NCBI GenBank assembly: GCA_022791685.1
Contig: JAAVZO010000008.1
Span: forward strand, 124,001-188,000
Direction: 5' to 3'
From: Clostridiales bacterium
Lineage (GTDB): Bacteria > Bacillota > Clostridia > Oscillospirales > CAG-272
Length of the DNA: 64,000 nt
Of the stretch, positions 1 to 9,026 are shown one piece after another; the first letter of the stretch is position 1, and each line of letters starts with the position of its first letter. A program made the translations under genes and the position numbers. The notes beneath the pieces were generated by a model that did no database searches, was not told where the DNA came from, and saw only the letters and a list, made by a program, of their open reading frames with translations.

Positions 1-403
1 CGCGGATAGTCTCTGTTGCTGGATTGTCGCGGTCGAGACGATTTTCAAAGAGGTAGCTTCGGTCAAAGAATATTTTCAAATATTTCGCATCGAACATTTC
101 ATTGCTGTTAGCCCATATGAACCGCGGCTCAAAATGAATATTCAAAAGCAGTATTTCTTCGTCAATGTCAGTGATATAGTGTTCCTCGTGAGTTCCGAAC
201 AGAAAAATATCTCCAGGCTTGAACTCAAAGCTGCGGTCCTTTACTGTGTAAGTGCCGTGTCCCTCCTTTACAAGCGAGATCTCAAGTTCAGTGTGATGAT
301 GTTCACGCCAGCCTCGTTTGGACGGTTTTGCTGCCGCATAAAATAGGCACATCAGATAATTTTCATCGCTGCTGCTTCGTATTTCAGTTATTGAGGTTTT
401 CAT
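1..403 (-). CDS. AraC-type regulator, N-terminal cupin part (partial)
   Basis: The gene runs off the left edge, so only about 134 N-terminal residues are visible; the stop and the expected C-terminal helix-turn-helix are outside. The reading frame starts at ATG 401-403 after an AGGTG ribosome site. It contains WREHHHTELEISLVKEGHG and FKPGDIFLFGTHEEHY, the His-rich sugar-binding cupin pattern of AraC/XylS regulators. It is divergent from the dehydrogenase at 558 and the heparinase-family gene, so it plausibly controls them; that link is inference. A stand-alone cupin protein cannot be excluded because the DNA-binding half is not seen. Confidence 0.75.
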   Translation of the reverse strand, partial: MKTSITEIRSSSDENYLMCLFYAAAKPSKRGWREHHHTELEISLVKEGHGTYTVKDRSFEFKPGDIFLFGTHEEHYITDIDEEILLLNIHFEPRFIWANSNEMFDAKYLKIFFDRSYLFENRLDRDNPATETIR

Positions 404-458
404 TATGATTTCACCTGATTCTGAATATATTTGAAATTATAAAACGTATCATACTTCA

Positions 459-487
459 ATTATACCGCATAAATAGTCAATAGTCAA
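459..487 (-). promoter_or_regulatory. sigma-A promoter of the truncated AraC-type gene
   Basis: On the minus strand TTGACT (482-487), 17-bp spacer, TATAAT (459-464). A second overlapping TTGACTA lies within the 7-bp direct repeat AGTCAAT at 475-488, so a one-repeat shift of the -35 is possible. Confidence 0.7.
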
Positions 488-557
488 TAGATATTTTAAA
501 TTTAATATAGATTTAACACACAAATATTTATTCATATTATGAAAGGGAATAATTATC

Positions 558-1307
558 ATGTTTGACCTTAAAGGAAAGAGAGCGCTTGTCACAGGCTCTA
601 CTCAGGGAATTGGATATGCAATCGCTGAATGTCTTGCAAAGCAGGGTGCCGATGTAGTCGTACACGGCTCGTCGAGCTACGAAAAATGCGCAAATGCCGC
701 TGCACGCATATTTGAGTCGTGCAATGGTGAGGCAAATCTCGGTATCGCTGTATCGGACCTGTCAAAGCCGGACGGCGCAGATAAGCTTTACGAAGCGGTC
801 GGTGATGTCGACATACTTGTACTCAACGCGAGCATTCAGTACCGCAAAAAATGGAACGAGATCACGCCTGAGGAGATGGAGATACAACTGCAAACAAACC
901 TCAAATCGTCGCTGCGTCTGATCCAGCTATGCGCGCCGCATATGGAGAGGGAGGCTTGGGGACGTATCGTTACTGTCGGAAGTGTACAGCAGTATAAGCC
1001 GCACCGCGATATGGCGATCTACGCTGCTTCAAAGTCGGCGCAGATGAACCTTGTCACCAACCTCGCAAAGCAGCTCGCGCCGCTTGGGATCAATATAAAC
1101 AATCTCTCGCCGGGAGTTATCGCAACTCCGCGCAATGCCGACGCGCTCGCTGACGCTGAGTATGCAAAAAAGGTGCTTGAAGGCATTCCGGCTGGATTTG
1201 CAGGAGAAGCTGAGGACTGCGCGGCGGCCGCTCTGCTGCTCTGTTCAAATGAGGGACGCTACATCACCGGTATCGACCTCACCGTTGACGGTGGAATGAA
1301 ATTATAA
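558..1307 (+). CDS. SDR family NAD(P)-dependent oxidoreductase
   Basis: A 249-residue classical short-chain dehydrogenase. Visible motifs: TGSTQGIG cofactor loop (residues 12-19), NAS at 90-92 (usually NAG), catalytic Ser142 and YAASK (Tyr155, Lys159), and the C-terminal TGIDLTVDGG typical of FabG/gluconate-dehydrogenase-like members. Length is normal. The start at 558 follows GAAAGGG. Next to a heparinase II/III gene and an AraC-type regulator, a role in uronate or keto-sugar reduction is plausible, but the substrate cannot be read from the sequence. A structured repeat (family A) begins immediately after the stop codon. Confidence 0.9.
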   Translation: MFDLKGKRALVTGSTQGIGYAIAECLAKQGADVVVHGSSSYEKCANAAARIFESCNGEANLGIAVSDLSKPDGADKLYEAVGDVDILVLNASIQYRKKWNEITPEEMEIQLQTNLKSSLRLIQLCAPHMEREAWGRIVTVGSVQQYKPHRDMAIYAASKSAQMNLVTNLAKQLAPLGININNLSPGVIATPRNADALADAEYAKKVLEGIPAGFAGEAEDCAAAALLLCSNEGRYITGIDLTVDGGMKL

Positions 1308-1396
1308 CGTTGCCACGATGTCTACGCCACTAAAGTGGCGTAGACATTTCGCATAAGTGGGGGATTAAATCCCCCACTTATGCTGTGACAAGTTGA
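1307..1396 (+). repeat. Family A structured repeat, copy A1
   Basis: Two hairpins inside a closing stem: TTGCCACG (1310-1317) pairs with GTGACAA near 1385-1391 with one mismatch; hairpin 1 is GTCTACGCCACT/AGTGGCGTAGAC; hairpin 2 is GCATAAGTGGGGGAT/ATCCCCCACTTATGC. It starts directly after the dehydrogenase stop. Other copies: 24196, 43260, 46369, 49399. Confidence 0.85.
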
Positions 1397-1425
1397 AAAT
1401 TATTGAATAAAATTCGCGGAAGTAC

Positions 1426-1454
1426 TTGATTTTTTCGGGAAAATATTGTATAGT
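1426..1454 (+). promoter_or_regulatory. sigma-A promoter of heparinase-family gene
   Basis: TTGATT (1426-1431), 17-bp spacer, TATAGT (1449-1454). The predicted RNA start near 1461 lies downstream of the upstream in-frame start at 1446, which supports the ATG at 1500. Confidence 0.7.
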
Positions 1455-1499
1455 ATAGTTGTATCAAAATTACAGCATACAGGAAAGGAAGGTTTTATC

Positions 1500-3347
1500 A
1501 TGAAACTTCTTACCGAATACTACGATACCTTTGAGGGCAAAGTACTGCCTATCGAAAAATTCAAGCTTTTCAGCGACCTCGACTGCGCTTTCACGCTCGA
1601 TGAAGGCTTTGACGCGAGCCTTATCAGTGAGCGAGACCGCGATAACATTATGAAGCTTGCTGAGAATAATCTCGAAAAGCCATATCCGCAGCTGCTTGCG
1701 AGTGATTTTATCCGCTACTACCGCTACGGTGACCGCAAGATATTTGAGGGGCACTATTTCCAGCGCCGTCATATGCTGCTCAACTTCGCATTTGCTGAAG
1801 CTGTCGAAGGTAAGGGGCGCTTCACCGACCGCATAATGGATGGAGTAGCGCTTGTCTGCGACGAGTACGACTGGGTAATCCCAGCTCATATAGGCAATCA
1901 GTACGCGTTGAATCCGCATTTTAAGGACCATCATCCTTACATTGATCTGTTCGCTGCTGAGACTGGTTCAACTCTCGCAATTGTATATACACTTGCAAAA
2001 TCAGCGCTCGAATCGGCTACCCCGATGATATGCGAGCGTTTGCTATACTGCCTGCATGAACGTATTACACGCGCGTTCCTTGAAAATAAGATGTACTGGA
2101 TGGGACTCGATGGTGGATTCCCGAACAACTGGAATCCGTGGATACTTTCTAACGTACTGCTCGTCTGCGCACTTACCGAAAACGATACAAGCGTGCGCGA
2201 GGCGGTCGTTGATCGAGTCGTAAAGTGTGTCGATAACTTCATCAATGGCTATCACTCAGACGGCGGCTGCGATGAAGGACCGAGCTATTGGACGGCTGCG
2301 GGTGCGTCTCTGTTTGATACGCTCGAAATTCTGTACGACATGACCGGCGGATATGTCGATCTGTTCGGCAATGAGCTGATACGCCGCATGGGCGAGTATG
2401 AAGCTAACTTTAATATAAACGGCGATTATTTCATCAATTTCGCCGACTGCCCGACCAGAGTTTCTCCGAGCTATCGTCTGATCATGCGGTATGGTCGACG
2501 TGTCGGCTCGAAAATGCTCGAGGATTTTGGTGCGCTGCGCGAAAGTCAAACACATCAGAATTTAAATATGTACAAGTGGGAGCTCTACCGAGTACTCAAA
2601 AGCCTTGTTGAGCCAGTCCATGAGTGCAGCGACTACAAGCCCGCAAAGCAGAGCTGGTATGACGGTATCTGCGTAATGATCGAACGTGAATACGAGTCGC
2701 CGGATAAGGGATTCTTCCTTGCCTGCAAGGGCGGTCACAACAACGAGAGCCACAATCACAATGATGTCGGTTCGTTCATCGTCTATGATAACGGCGAGCC
2801 GCTGCTCATCGACGCAGGCGTAGGCGCATATACTAAGAAAACATTCAGTGGTGACAGATACAAGATCTGGTCTATGCGCTCAGATTATCATAACCTTCCA
2901 ACAATAAACGGTGCAGCTCAGCTTCCGGGCGGAGATCGCCGTGCAGAGGATGTCGTATATAATAAGGACGCACACTCTCTGTCGATGGATATTTCAAAGG
3001 CATATCCAGAGTCAGCAGGTATCGAATCGCTGCGCCGTGAGACTTCACTCGTCGACGGTATTGTAAAGGTCACCGATAATATCAAGCTGGAAAATGCCGG
3101 AAGCGCAGTATTTACGCTGATGTGTGCGAATAAGCCTGATATCAGCGAGCTGGGCGTAATCAAGCTGAGCGACACCGCCGAGCTGCACTATTCGGGTAAT
3201 CTCACTGCTGAGCTCGATGACTTTGACGTAACAATGGAGGATGACAGCATTAAGAATAACTGGCGCGGATACGAACTTAACCGCGTGTTGCTAAAGTCAG
3301 GCGAATTCACCGACGAAATATTCGAAATTACAGTTGTACATAAGTAA
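1500..3347 (+). CDS. Heparinase II/III family protein
   Basis: About 615 residues starting at ATG 1500, which follows GGAAAGG at a good distance; a longer frame from 1446 would begin upstream of the likely RNA start. The first ~330 residues are an alpha/alpha-toroid-like region rich in Trp and Tyr. The second part holds GGHNNESHNHNDVGSF and LLIDAGVGAYT, the metal- and substrate-binding signature of heparinase II/III beta-sandwich domains. No signal peptide is seen, so it probably acts in the cytoplasm on imported oligosaccharides. The family includes oligouronide lyases; the exact polymer is unknown. It likely works with the upstream dehydrogenase. Confidence 0.88.
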   Translation: MKLLTEYYDTFEGKVLPIEKFKLFSDLDCAFTLDEGFDASLISERDRDNIMKLAENNLEKPYPQLLASDFIRYYRYGDRKIFEGHYFQRRHMLLNFAFAEAVEGKGRFTDRIMDGVALVCDEYDWVIPAHIGNQYALNPHFKDHHPYIDLFAAETGSTLAIVYTLAKSALESATPMICERLLYCLHERITRAFLENKMYWMGLDGGFPNNWNPWILSNVLLVCALTENDTSVREAVVDRVVKCVDNFINGYHSDGGCDEGPSYWTAAGASLFDTLEILYDMTGGYVDLFGNELIRRMGEYEANFNINGDYFINFADCPTRVSPSYRLIMRYGRRVGSKMLEDFGALRESQTHQNLNMYKWELYRVLKSLVEPVHECSDYKPAKQSWYDGICVMIEREYESPDKGFFLACKGGHNNESHNHNDVGSFIVYDNGEPLLIDAGVGAYTKKTFSGDRYKIWSMRSDYHNLPTINGAAQLPGGDRRAEDVVYNKDAHSLSMDISKAYPESAGIESLRRETSLVDGIVKVTDNIKLENAGSAVFTLMCANKPDISELGVIKLSDTAELHYSGNLTAELDDFDVTMEDDSIKNNWRGYELNRVLLKSGEFTDEIFEITVVHK

Positions 3348-3352
3348 AAATA

Positions 3353-3381
3353 ATACCCGCTGCAAATTTTGCAGCGGGTAT
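3353..3381. terminator. Bidirectional terminator between convergent genes
   Basis: Inverted repeat ATACCCGCTGCAAA/TTTGCAGCGGGTAT lies between the heparinase-family gene (plus) and spoIIR (minus) and can serve both. Confidence 0.75.
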
Positions 3382-3399
3382 TGCATTAGGTTTGTCCGA

Positions 3400-4068
3400 T
3401 CATCTGAACAGCGATTCAAGCATTTCGAGCAGACGGAAGCGTATCACTATGTCAGGCGAGTCACCGGTGATCAGCTTTATTTGCGGCGGAGTCAGTCCGG
3501 CAGCGATAAGCCGTTCGTCTGAGTCGTCGATCAGCGGCTCTTCGATCACCTCGACACTGTCAGCCTTAGTCTGGCTTGCTACGCTTATACAGAGCTGAGG
3601 AAATAATACGCACCACCAGTTGTGTCCCTCGGCTTCACCGATAAGTACGCGCAGGGAAGTATACTCGCCTGCTGGAAGGGTAACTCCGCGGTATTCGCGG
3701 GTCGGGTAGACCTCGCGGGTGAGCGTAACTTCTACCGGATAATCCGAGCCCTCTCGCCGCAGTACATCAGCAGCACTTTCAGTTATTACAGCGAGTCCAT
3801 CCGCAAGCGCGGTGCGCGCGGATTCAAAGTCGGTAATACCTTCGACAAGTCCGGCAACCGTTTCAAGTATGCCGTCGCGCACCTTCAATTTGAGCGCCTG
3901 ATCCTCGTCGGAATCGGAATTTGCAAGCACGTGCAAGCGGATTATGTTATCGTAAAGCGACGCTTCCTCGCGGCTCGGAAGTAATGCCGACATCGGCAGC
4001 ATAAGCGCTACGAGAATTGAAAATGTAAGTAAGAATACTGTTAATTTATCGTTTTTTATGTTCATCAT
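3400..4068 (-). CDS. spoIIR: Stage II sporulation protein R
   Basis: 222 residues with an N-terminal hydrophobic segment (about residues 10-30) and the family hallmark IIRLHVLANSDSDEDQALK followed by KVRDGIL. SpoIIR is made in the forespore and acts across the septum to trigger SpoIIGA-dependent processing of pro-sigma-E, so this and the spoIIGA start at the other end of the window mark an endospore former. Length matches the family. The ribosome site GGGGGAG is inside a long hairpin (4074-4129), which may control translation. Confidence 0.93.
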   Translation of the reverse strand: MMNIKNDKLTVFLLTFSILVALMLPMSALLPSREEASLYDNIIRLHVLANSDSDEDQALKLKVRDGILETVAGLVEGITDFESARTALADGLAVITESAADVLRREGSDYPVEVTLTREVYPTREYRGVTLPAGEYTSLRVLIGEAEGHNWWCVLFPQLCISVASQTKADSVEVIEEPLIDDSDERLIAAGLTPPQIKLITGDSPDIVIRFRLLEMLESLFR

Positions 4069-4073
4069 GAAAG

Positions 4074-4129
4074 CTCCCCCGTTTGGTAACTCATTTGTGG
4101 TAATGAGAGTATTTACCGAAGCGGGGGAG
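4074..4129 (-). promoter_or_regulatory. Long hairpin enclosing the spoIIR ribosome binding site
   Basis: Three stacked arms: CTCCCCCG (4074-4081)/CGGGGGAG (4122-4129), GGTAA/TTACC (4085-4089 with 4113-4117), CTCAT/ATGAG (4090-4094 with 4103-4107). In the minus-strand transcript the strand carrying GGGGGAG, five bases before the spoIIR ATG, is paired. It could also be the terminator of the upstream efflux gene, but no U-tract follows. Confidence 0.6.
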
Positions 4130-4150
4130 GTTATTCATTTTAAGAAAAAA

Positions 4151-5341
4151 TTATTCGGTTGTAGAAACATAGCTGCGGTCACAGGTTATAACAGCAAAAT
4201 ATGTGTCGGACAGCTGCTTGACCTTTGATTCGATCATGCTGCGCAGCGATTTATCGCTAACTTGACAATCAAATGGAACTGTAATATCGAATACAAGATT
4301 GGTATGAGTATGTCCCTTGACAACGCGAAAGTCGTGCATAGATAAGCTTGTTTCAGCTTCCTTCGCAACTGCGGCTATTATCTCTAAAACCTCAGAATGC
4401 AGCTCGTTTATCTCTTCATCGTTTGTTACAACTGGGTCGAGATGTATAACAACGTGCATACCGGTCTCGTGAAGAAAATCAAGCTCGATGTTGTCGATAA
4501 TATCGTGACTTACAAGAATATTTTGTTCTGCGGAAACCTCAGCGTGAACCGATACGAAGCAGCGGTCGGGACCGTAGTTGTGAACTACCAAATCATGGTA
4601 ACCAAGTATTCCGTCATATGATAAAATCTTGTCGCCGATAGACTTTATAAGTTCAGGCGAGGGAGCGAGTCCGAGCAGCGGATTTGAGGTCTCGATAATA
4701 AGGTTGATTCCCGAAAAGATGATAAATCCGGCAACTGCACAACCAAGCCAGCCGTCGAGATTTACGTTAGTAAAGCGAGATATCACTGCACCGACAAGGA
4801 CTGCGGCTGTCGATAATACATCGTTGCGGCTGTCGGACGCGGTCGCGATTAGCGTGGTAGAATCAATGTGCTTGCCTACTGTGATGTAGAAGCGGGACTG
4901 CCAAAGCTTGATAATTATCGAAAGCGCAAGTATTACGAATGTAACATTACTGTAAACCGTTTCAACCGGATCAAATAAGCTTTCAACTGAATTAAGAAAA
5001 AACTGTACGCCAAGAATGGTTATAACCATAGACACGATCAGTCCGGTGATATATTCGATACGCTGATGACCGTATGGATGCTTAGCGTCGGCGGGCTTGC
5101 CGGCGAGCTTGAAGCCGATGAGAGTGATTATCGATGAGCCAGCGTCGGTCAGGTTATTAACAGCGTCGGCAGTGATGGAGATACTTTTGGTGACGACACC
5201 GATAATTATCTTGATTATGGATAGGAAGATATTCGAAACAATACCAACGATACCGGCAGCAGACGCGCATTTTTCGCGAACACGTGGGTCGGCGGCATTT
5301 TTGTAGTCTCGCACAAACAGCGAGAGCAAGCGTAAATTCAT
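4151..5341 (-). CDS. Cation diffusion facilitator family transporter
   Basis: 396 residues with about six membrane segments in the first 220 residues. Signature motifs are SITADAVNNLTDAGSS (metal-binding Asp residues of TM2) and KHPYGHQRIEYITGL. A cytoplasmic C-terminal dimerisation domain follows. CDF proteins export divalent metals such as Zn, Fe, Mn or Co in exchange for protons; the metal cannot be assigned here. Family B repeat copy B1 lies in its upstream region. Confidence 0.9.
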   Translation of the reverse strand: MNLRLLSLFVRDYKNAADPRVREKCASAAGIVGIVSNIFLSIIKIIIGVVTKSISITADAVNNLTDAGSSIITLIGFKLAGKPADAKHPYGHQRIEYITGLIVSMVITILGVQFFLNSVESLFDPVETVYSNVTFVILALSIIIKLWQSRFYITVGKHIDSTTLIATASDSRNDVLSTAAVLVGAVISRFTNVNLDGWLGCAVAGFIIFSGINLIIETSNPLLGLAPSPELIKSIGDKILSYDGILGYHDLVVHNYGPDRCFVSVHAEVSAEQNILVSHDIIDNIELDFLHETGMHVVIHLDPVVTNDEEINELHSEVLEIIAAVAKEAETSLSMHDFRVVKGHTHTNLVFDITVPFDCQVSDKSLRSMIESKVKQLSDTYFAVITCDRSYVSTTE

Positions 5342-5390
5342 GTATTACTCCAATATAGGATTATTTTAAAAAAACAAACAAATCAGCAAA

Positions 5391-5594
5391 ATTAGTTCGA
5401 CGTAGAGGTGCGGGGCCACGGAGTCGAACGCGCTTCTGTAACTCGAACAAGTTGCAGAGACTGTTCGCCCCGCTAAATGAACGGTTAAGCCATATTACAT
5501 GGGCGAACATCCCAGCATTTGCGATAGCTTATAAAAGTTCTTTGCCAGGCTTTCTTTCAAGAAAGCCGCGCGTCCCCTTCACAATCACATCGCA
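5391..5594 (+). repeat. Family B structured repeat, copy B1
   Basis: About 190-200 bp. Core units: GTTCGAC...GTCGAAC around GGTGCGGGGCCACG; TGTTCGCCC...GGGCGAACA around CTAAATGAAC; and the hairpin GGCTTTCTT/AAGAAAGCC (about 5549-5568) followed by a CCCCTT end. It lies between the CDF gene start and the PLP enzyme gene. The shared 3' end CACATCGCAC overlaps the last codons of the PLP enzyme gene. Other copies: 9027-9218 and 60841-61028. Confidence 0.85.
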
Positions 5595-6832
5595 CTATCT
5601 AACAACTTGCGCGCTGCACTTAGAATGCCTATTTTGCCGCTTTCGTAGGTTAAGCCTCCCTGCATGAAGGCGGTGTAGGGAGCGCGCATTGGTCCGTCGG
5701 CGGAGAGCTCGATGGATGAGCCCTGAGTGAAGGTGCCCGCTGCCATTATTACTTCGTCAAGGTAGCCCGGGATTGCGCTCGGTTCGGGGGAGACGTATGC
5801 GTCGACTGGAGAGCCGCTCTGTATGCCCTTGCAGAAGTTCACGAGCTTTTCAGGAGTGCCAAGCTTTATTGTCTGGATTATATCGGCACGGCGTTCGTTC
5901 CAGCGAGGTGATACGTCGTAGCCGAGAGCTTCGAATATGTACGCCGCAAAGTGCATTGTCTTCATTGCCTGCGCGACGGTGTGCGGCGCATAGAAGAAGC
6001 CCTTGATGAGGTTTTTGTTCATGCCGAGCGTCGCGCCGCCGTCTATGCCTACGCCGACAGATGTCAGGCGGTATGACGCAAGTTCGACTGCACGTGCTGT
6101 TCCGGCAATATAACCGCCCGATTCTGCCATTCCGCCGCCCGGATTCTTGATAAGCGAGCCCATGATGAGGTCAGCGCCGACTGCCGTAGGTTCGCGGGTC
6201 TCTGTGAATTCGCCGTAGCAGTTGTCGACTACAACATACGCGTTCGAACGCGCCTTGATGAATGACGCGAGCTCGCCTATCTGCTCGACGGTGAGCGTCG
6301 GACGCTCGAGGTAGCCCTTCGAACGCTGAATGAAAGCTACCTTTACGCGGTCGCCGCCGTCAGCGAGCTGCTTTGCTATAGAATCATAGTCTACTTCACC
6401 GTTTTTGAGGTCTACCTGACGGTACTCGACTCCGAAGTCAGCGAGAGAGCCGTTGCCCGGCTCACCGGCAATGCCGACTACCTGCTCGAGCGTGTCGTAG
6501 GGCTTTCCAGTTACGGCGAGCATGATGTCGTTCGGACGCAGCAAGCCGTAGAGCGCTATCGCGATAGCTTGCGTGCCGTTGGTTATGCTGTGGCGTACGA
6601 ACGCCGACTCAGCTCCGAATACGTCTGCGTATATCTCGTCGAGCGTTTCGCGGCCCTTGTCGTCGTGACCGTAGCCGCTCGTTCCTGCAAAGCAGGTGTC
6701 GTCGAGGTGGTGGCTGCGGAAGGAGTCCATCACGCGCTGTGTGTTTTCGAATGATATGCGGTCGATGTCCGCGAATATATCGGCGAGCTCGCGCTCTGCC
6801 TTTATTGTAAGTTCTATCAGATTGGTGTTCAT
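5585..6832 (-). CDS. Methionine gamma-lyase family / aluminium-resistance-type PLP protein
   Basis: 415 residues of the Firmicutes aluminium resistance protein family, fold type I PLP enzymes related to cystathionine/methionine lyases. Visible: AGTSGYGHDDKGRETLDEIYADVFGAE split motif near residues 49-75, FVRHSITNGTQAIAIAL, VVDNCYGEFTE (PLP-binding Asp), and SLIKNPGGGMAESGGY with the probable Schiff-base Lys. The natural substrate of this subgroup is unsettled. It follows murD by 12 bp in the same direction. Its last codons overlap repeat B1. Confidence 0.88.
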   Translation of the reverse strand: MNTNLIELTIKAERELADIFADIDRISFENTQRVMDSFRSHHLDDTCFAGTSGYGHDDKGRETLDEIYADVFGAESAFVRHSITNGTQAIAIALYGLLRPNDIMLAVTGKPYDTLEQVVGIAGEPGNGSLADFGVEYRQVDLKNGEVDYDSIAKQLADGGDRVKVAFIQRSKGYLERPTLTVEQIGELASFIKARSNAYVVVDNCYGEFTETREPTAVGADLIMGSLIKNPGGGMAESGGYIAGTARAVELASYRLTSVGVGIDGGATLGMNKNLIKGFFYAPHTVAQAMKTMHFAAYIFEALGYDVSPRWNERRADIIQTIKLGTPEKLVNFCKGIQSGSPVDAYVSPEPSAIPGYLDEVIMAAGTFTQGSSIELSADGPMRAPYTAFMQGGLTYESGKIGILSAARKLLDSAM

Positions 6833-6844
6833 TTGTTTGTCCTT

Positions 6845-8257
6845 TTATTTTAAACTATTTACTATTTCCTTGAAGCGGTTGCCGCGAACCTCAAAGTTCG
6901 GGAACATATCGAAGCTTGCCGACGCGGGGGAGAGTATAACGATGTCTCCTGACTTTGCCGCTCCTCTTGCAGCTTCAACTGCACTTTCGAATGTATCGCA
7001 CCCGATTATATCCGGCGAGCCGGCGTATTCGGGCGACGACAGCAACGCAGCCTTTATTTTCGGTGAGGTCGCGCCGACTAAGACTACCGATTTTGCGCAG
7101 TCAATGAGCGGCTTTGCGAGCGGTTCGTATGGAATGTGCTTGTCGTAGCCGCCGCAGATAACGATCACTTTCTGACTGAATGAGCGCAGCGCCGCTTCCG
7201 TGCGTGTCGGGCTCGAATCAATCGAGCTGTTGTAATATTTCACGCCGTCAAGCTCACGGACGAACTCACAGCGGTGTTCGACTCCACCGAATTCGCGTGC
7301 GACCTCACATATAACTTCGCGGCTGACAAAGCCATACGTCAGCGCGATTGCAGTCATGTAGTTCTCGACGTTGTGCCGTCCGGGCAGCTTGATGTCGGAT
7401 ATCGGCAGTATTTCCTCAACCGAGTCGGCAGTCTTGCGCACTATCACGCCGCCTCTGTCGTATATCGCCGCCGACGCATTTTCGAGCGACGGCTCGCATT
7501 TCGCGCTGAAATATGTGATATCCGCCTTAGTAAGGCTGTACATATCGCGTGTTACATCGTTGCCCCAGTTGAGCACGAGCCGCTCGTTGCCGGGATAGAG
7601 GAATATATTCTCCTTCGAGCGGATGTATTCATCCATGTCGGTGTGCCAGTTGAGGTGATTCGGCGTTACGTTAGTTATGGCGGCGGCATATGGGGACTGG
7701 CGCATTGTGTGCAGCTGGAAGCTCGATAGTTCAAGCACCGCGAAATCGTCAGGCTGTATCGATTCAATTTCCGGCAGCAGCGGCTTTCCGATATTACCTC
7801 CGACATGAACCTTCGCGTTGCTTCCTCGCTTTTCGAGCTCGCGGCGGAGTAGGGTATAGGTGAGCGTCGTTGTAGTAGTTTTGCCGTCGCTTCCAGTTAC
7901 AGCGAAAATTTTACATGGGCATAGTTCAAAGAAAAGCTCCATTTCGGACGTGAGCCTTGAGCCGCCAGCGACAGCCGCCGTAAATTCGGGCATATCGCAG
8001 CGAATACCGGGGGCTTTGAAAATTATATCGTCGGTGATATCAGCAAGATAGCCATCTCCGAGCACTAACTTCACGCCTTTCGCTTCAAGCTCATCCGCGA
8101 GCACGCCGAGCTTCTCACGCGGTTTGATGTCGCGTGCAGTTACGACCGCGCCATGCCCGAGCAGAAAGTCGATAAGCGGCGTGTTCGAAATACCGATTCC
8201 GACGACGGATACGGTTTTGTTGTTAATATAGCTATAAAATTCAGTAAGCTTTGACAT
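6845..8257 (-). CDS. murD: UDP-N-acetylmuramoyl-L-alanine--D-glutamate ligase
   Basis: 470 residues. Adds D-Glu to UDP-MurNAc-L-Ala in cytoplasmic peptidoglycan precursor synthesis. Seen: N-terminal Rossmann-like region (VSVVGIGISNTPLIDFLL), ATP loop AVTGSDGKTTTT (119-130), VLELSSFQL, NVTPNHLNWH, LPGRHNVENYMTAIA, and a C-terminal YYNSSIDSSPTRTEAAL with CGGYDKHIPYEPLA characteristic of MurD. It is not inside a dcw cluster here; it heads a two-gene unit with the PLP enzyme. Confidence 0.95.
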   Translation of the reverse strand: MSKLTEFYSYINNKTVSVVGIGISNTPLIDFLLGHGAVVTARDIKPREKLGVLADELEAKGVKLVLGDGYLADITDDIIFKAPGIRCDMPEFTAAVAGGSRLTSEMELFFELCPCKIFAVTGSDGKTTTTTLTYTLLRRELEKRGSNAKVHVGGNIGKPLLPEIESIQPDDFAVLELSSFQLHTMRQSPYAAAITNVTPNHLNWHTDMDEYIRSKENIFLYPGNERLVLNWGNDVTRDMYSLTKADITYFSAKCEPSLENASAAIYDRGGVIVRKTADSVEEILPISDIKLPGRHNVENYMTAIALTYGFVSREVICEVAREFGGVEHRCEFVRELDGVKYYNSSIDSSPTRTEAALRSFSQKVIVICGGYDKHIPYEPLAKPLIDCAKSVVLVGATSPKIKAALLSSPEYAGSPDIIGCDTFESAVEAARGAAKSGDIVILSPASASFDMFPNFEVRGNRFKEIVNSLK

Positions 8258-8293
8258 AAAATCTCCTAAATATAATCAATGTCATTACCATAT

Positions 8294-8322
8294 ATTATAT
8301 TACATCTTCAGAAAAATTGCAA
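8294..8322 (-). promoter_or_regulatory. sigma-A promoter of murD
   Basis: Minus strand TTGCAA (8317-8322), 17-bp spacer, TATAAT (8294-8299), about 37 bp before the murD start. Confidence 0.75.
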
Positions 8323-8348
8323 CCGAAAAATGTAAGTTTACCTGAGAA

Positions 8349-9008
8349 TTACTTTGTAATCTTGTCGATAGCGGTATTCTCACCGAGCAGCGCTACAGTA
8401 TCCTCACTCGTGAACGGTCTCGTCGGGTCCGGCGAAATGTTCATTCCCGATACCGGATCACTGACTGCGAGCACAGTAACGCCGTACTGCTTACGAACGT
8501 CAAGCTCCGCAAGCGACTTTCCGACCCATTTGTCGGGTACTGCAACTTCGACGATCGAATGCCTGTCTGAAAATTCGATATATTCAAGCACATTGTTGCG
8601 ATCGAGAATGCCTACGAGCTTTTCGCCCATATCCTGCTCCGGAAATACCACCATATCTGCGCCGATCTTTTCGAGCACACGCCTATGCTGGTCGCTTGAC
8701 GCACGCACTACGACCTGCGCTATTCCCATTTCCTTCAGTGTAAGCGTAACAAGAATGCTGTCGTTTATATTATCCGCCGTGGCAATTATCGCGCAGTCGT
8801 AATCCCTGACTCCGGCGGCACGCAGTACGGCTTCATTTGTCGGGTCGCCAACAACAGCATTCGTTACAATGTCACTCATGGCATTAACAATATTATCATC
8901 ACTATCAATAACAAGCACCTGATGATTGGTCCTCGCAAGATTGATTGCAAGCGTCTGTCCGAACCTGCCGAGTCCGATTATGCAGAAGCTGCGTTTTTTC
9001 TTTTTCAT
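8349..9008 (-). CDS. ktrA: TrkA/KtrA family potassium channel regulatory subunit
   Basis: 219 residues: one RCK_N Rossmann domain with CIIGLGRFGQTLAINLA (GxGxxG) and an acidic residue after the second strand, followed by an RCK_C domain (VAVPDKWVGKSLAELDVR). A single RCK pair of this length is the KtrA type rather than the double-length enterobacterial TrkA. It gates the KtrB pore in response to nucleotides. The pore gene lies 238 bp upstream, separated only by repeat B2, so the two are probably co-transcribed. Confidence 0.92.
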   Translation of the reverse strand: MKKKKRSFCIIGLGRFGQTLAINLARTNHQVLVIDSDDNIVNAMSDIVTNAVVGDPTNEAVLRAAGVRDYDCAIIATADNINDSILVTLTLKEMGIAQVVVRASSDQHRRVLEKIGADMVVFPEQDMGEKLVGILDRNNVLEYIEFSDRHSIVEVAVPDKWVGKSLAELDVRKQYGVTVLAVSDPVSGMNISPDPTRPFTSEDTVALLGENTAIDKITK

Positions 9009-9026
9009 AAGTTAGTTCTCCTTTAG

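Noticed and set aside
5400-5440. tRNA T-arm-like string (GAGTCGAACGCG) in family B
   Set aside because: The flanking bases do not pair as a T-stem and no other tRNA arms are present; it belongs to the repeat's own inverted repeat.
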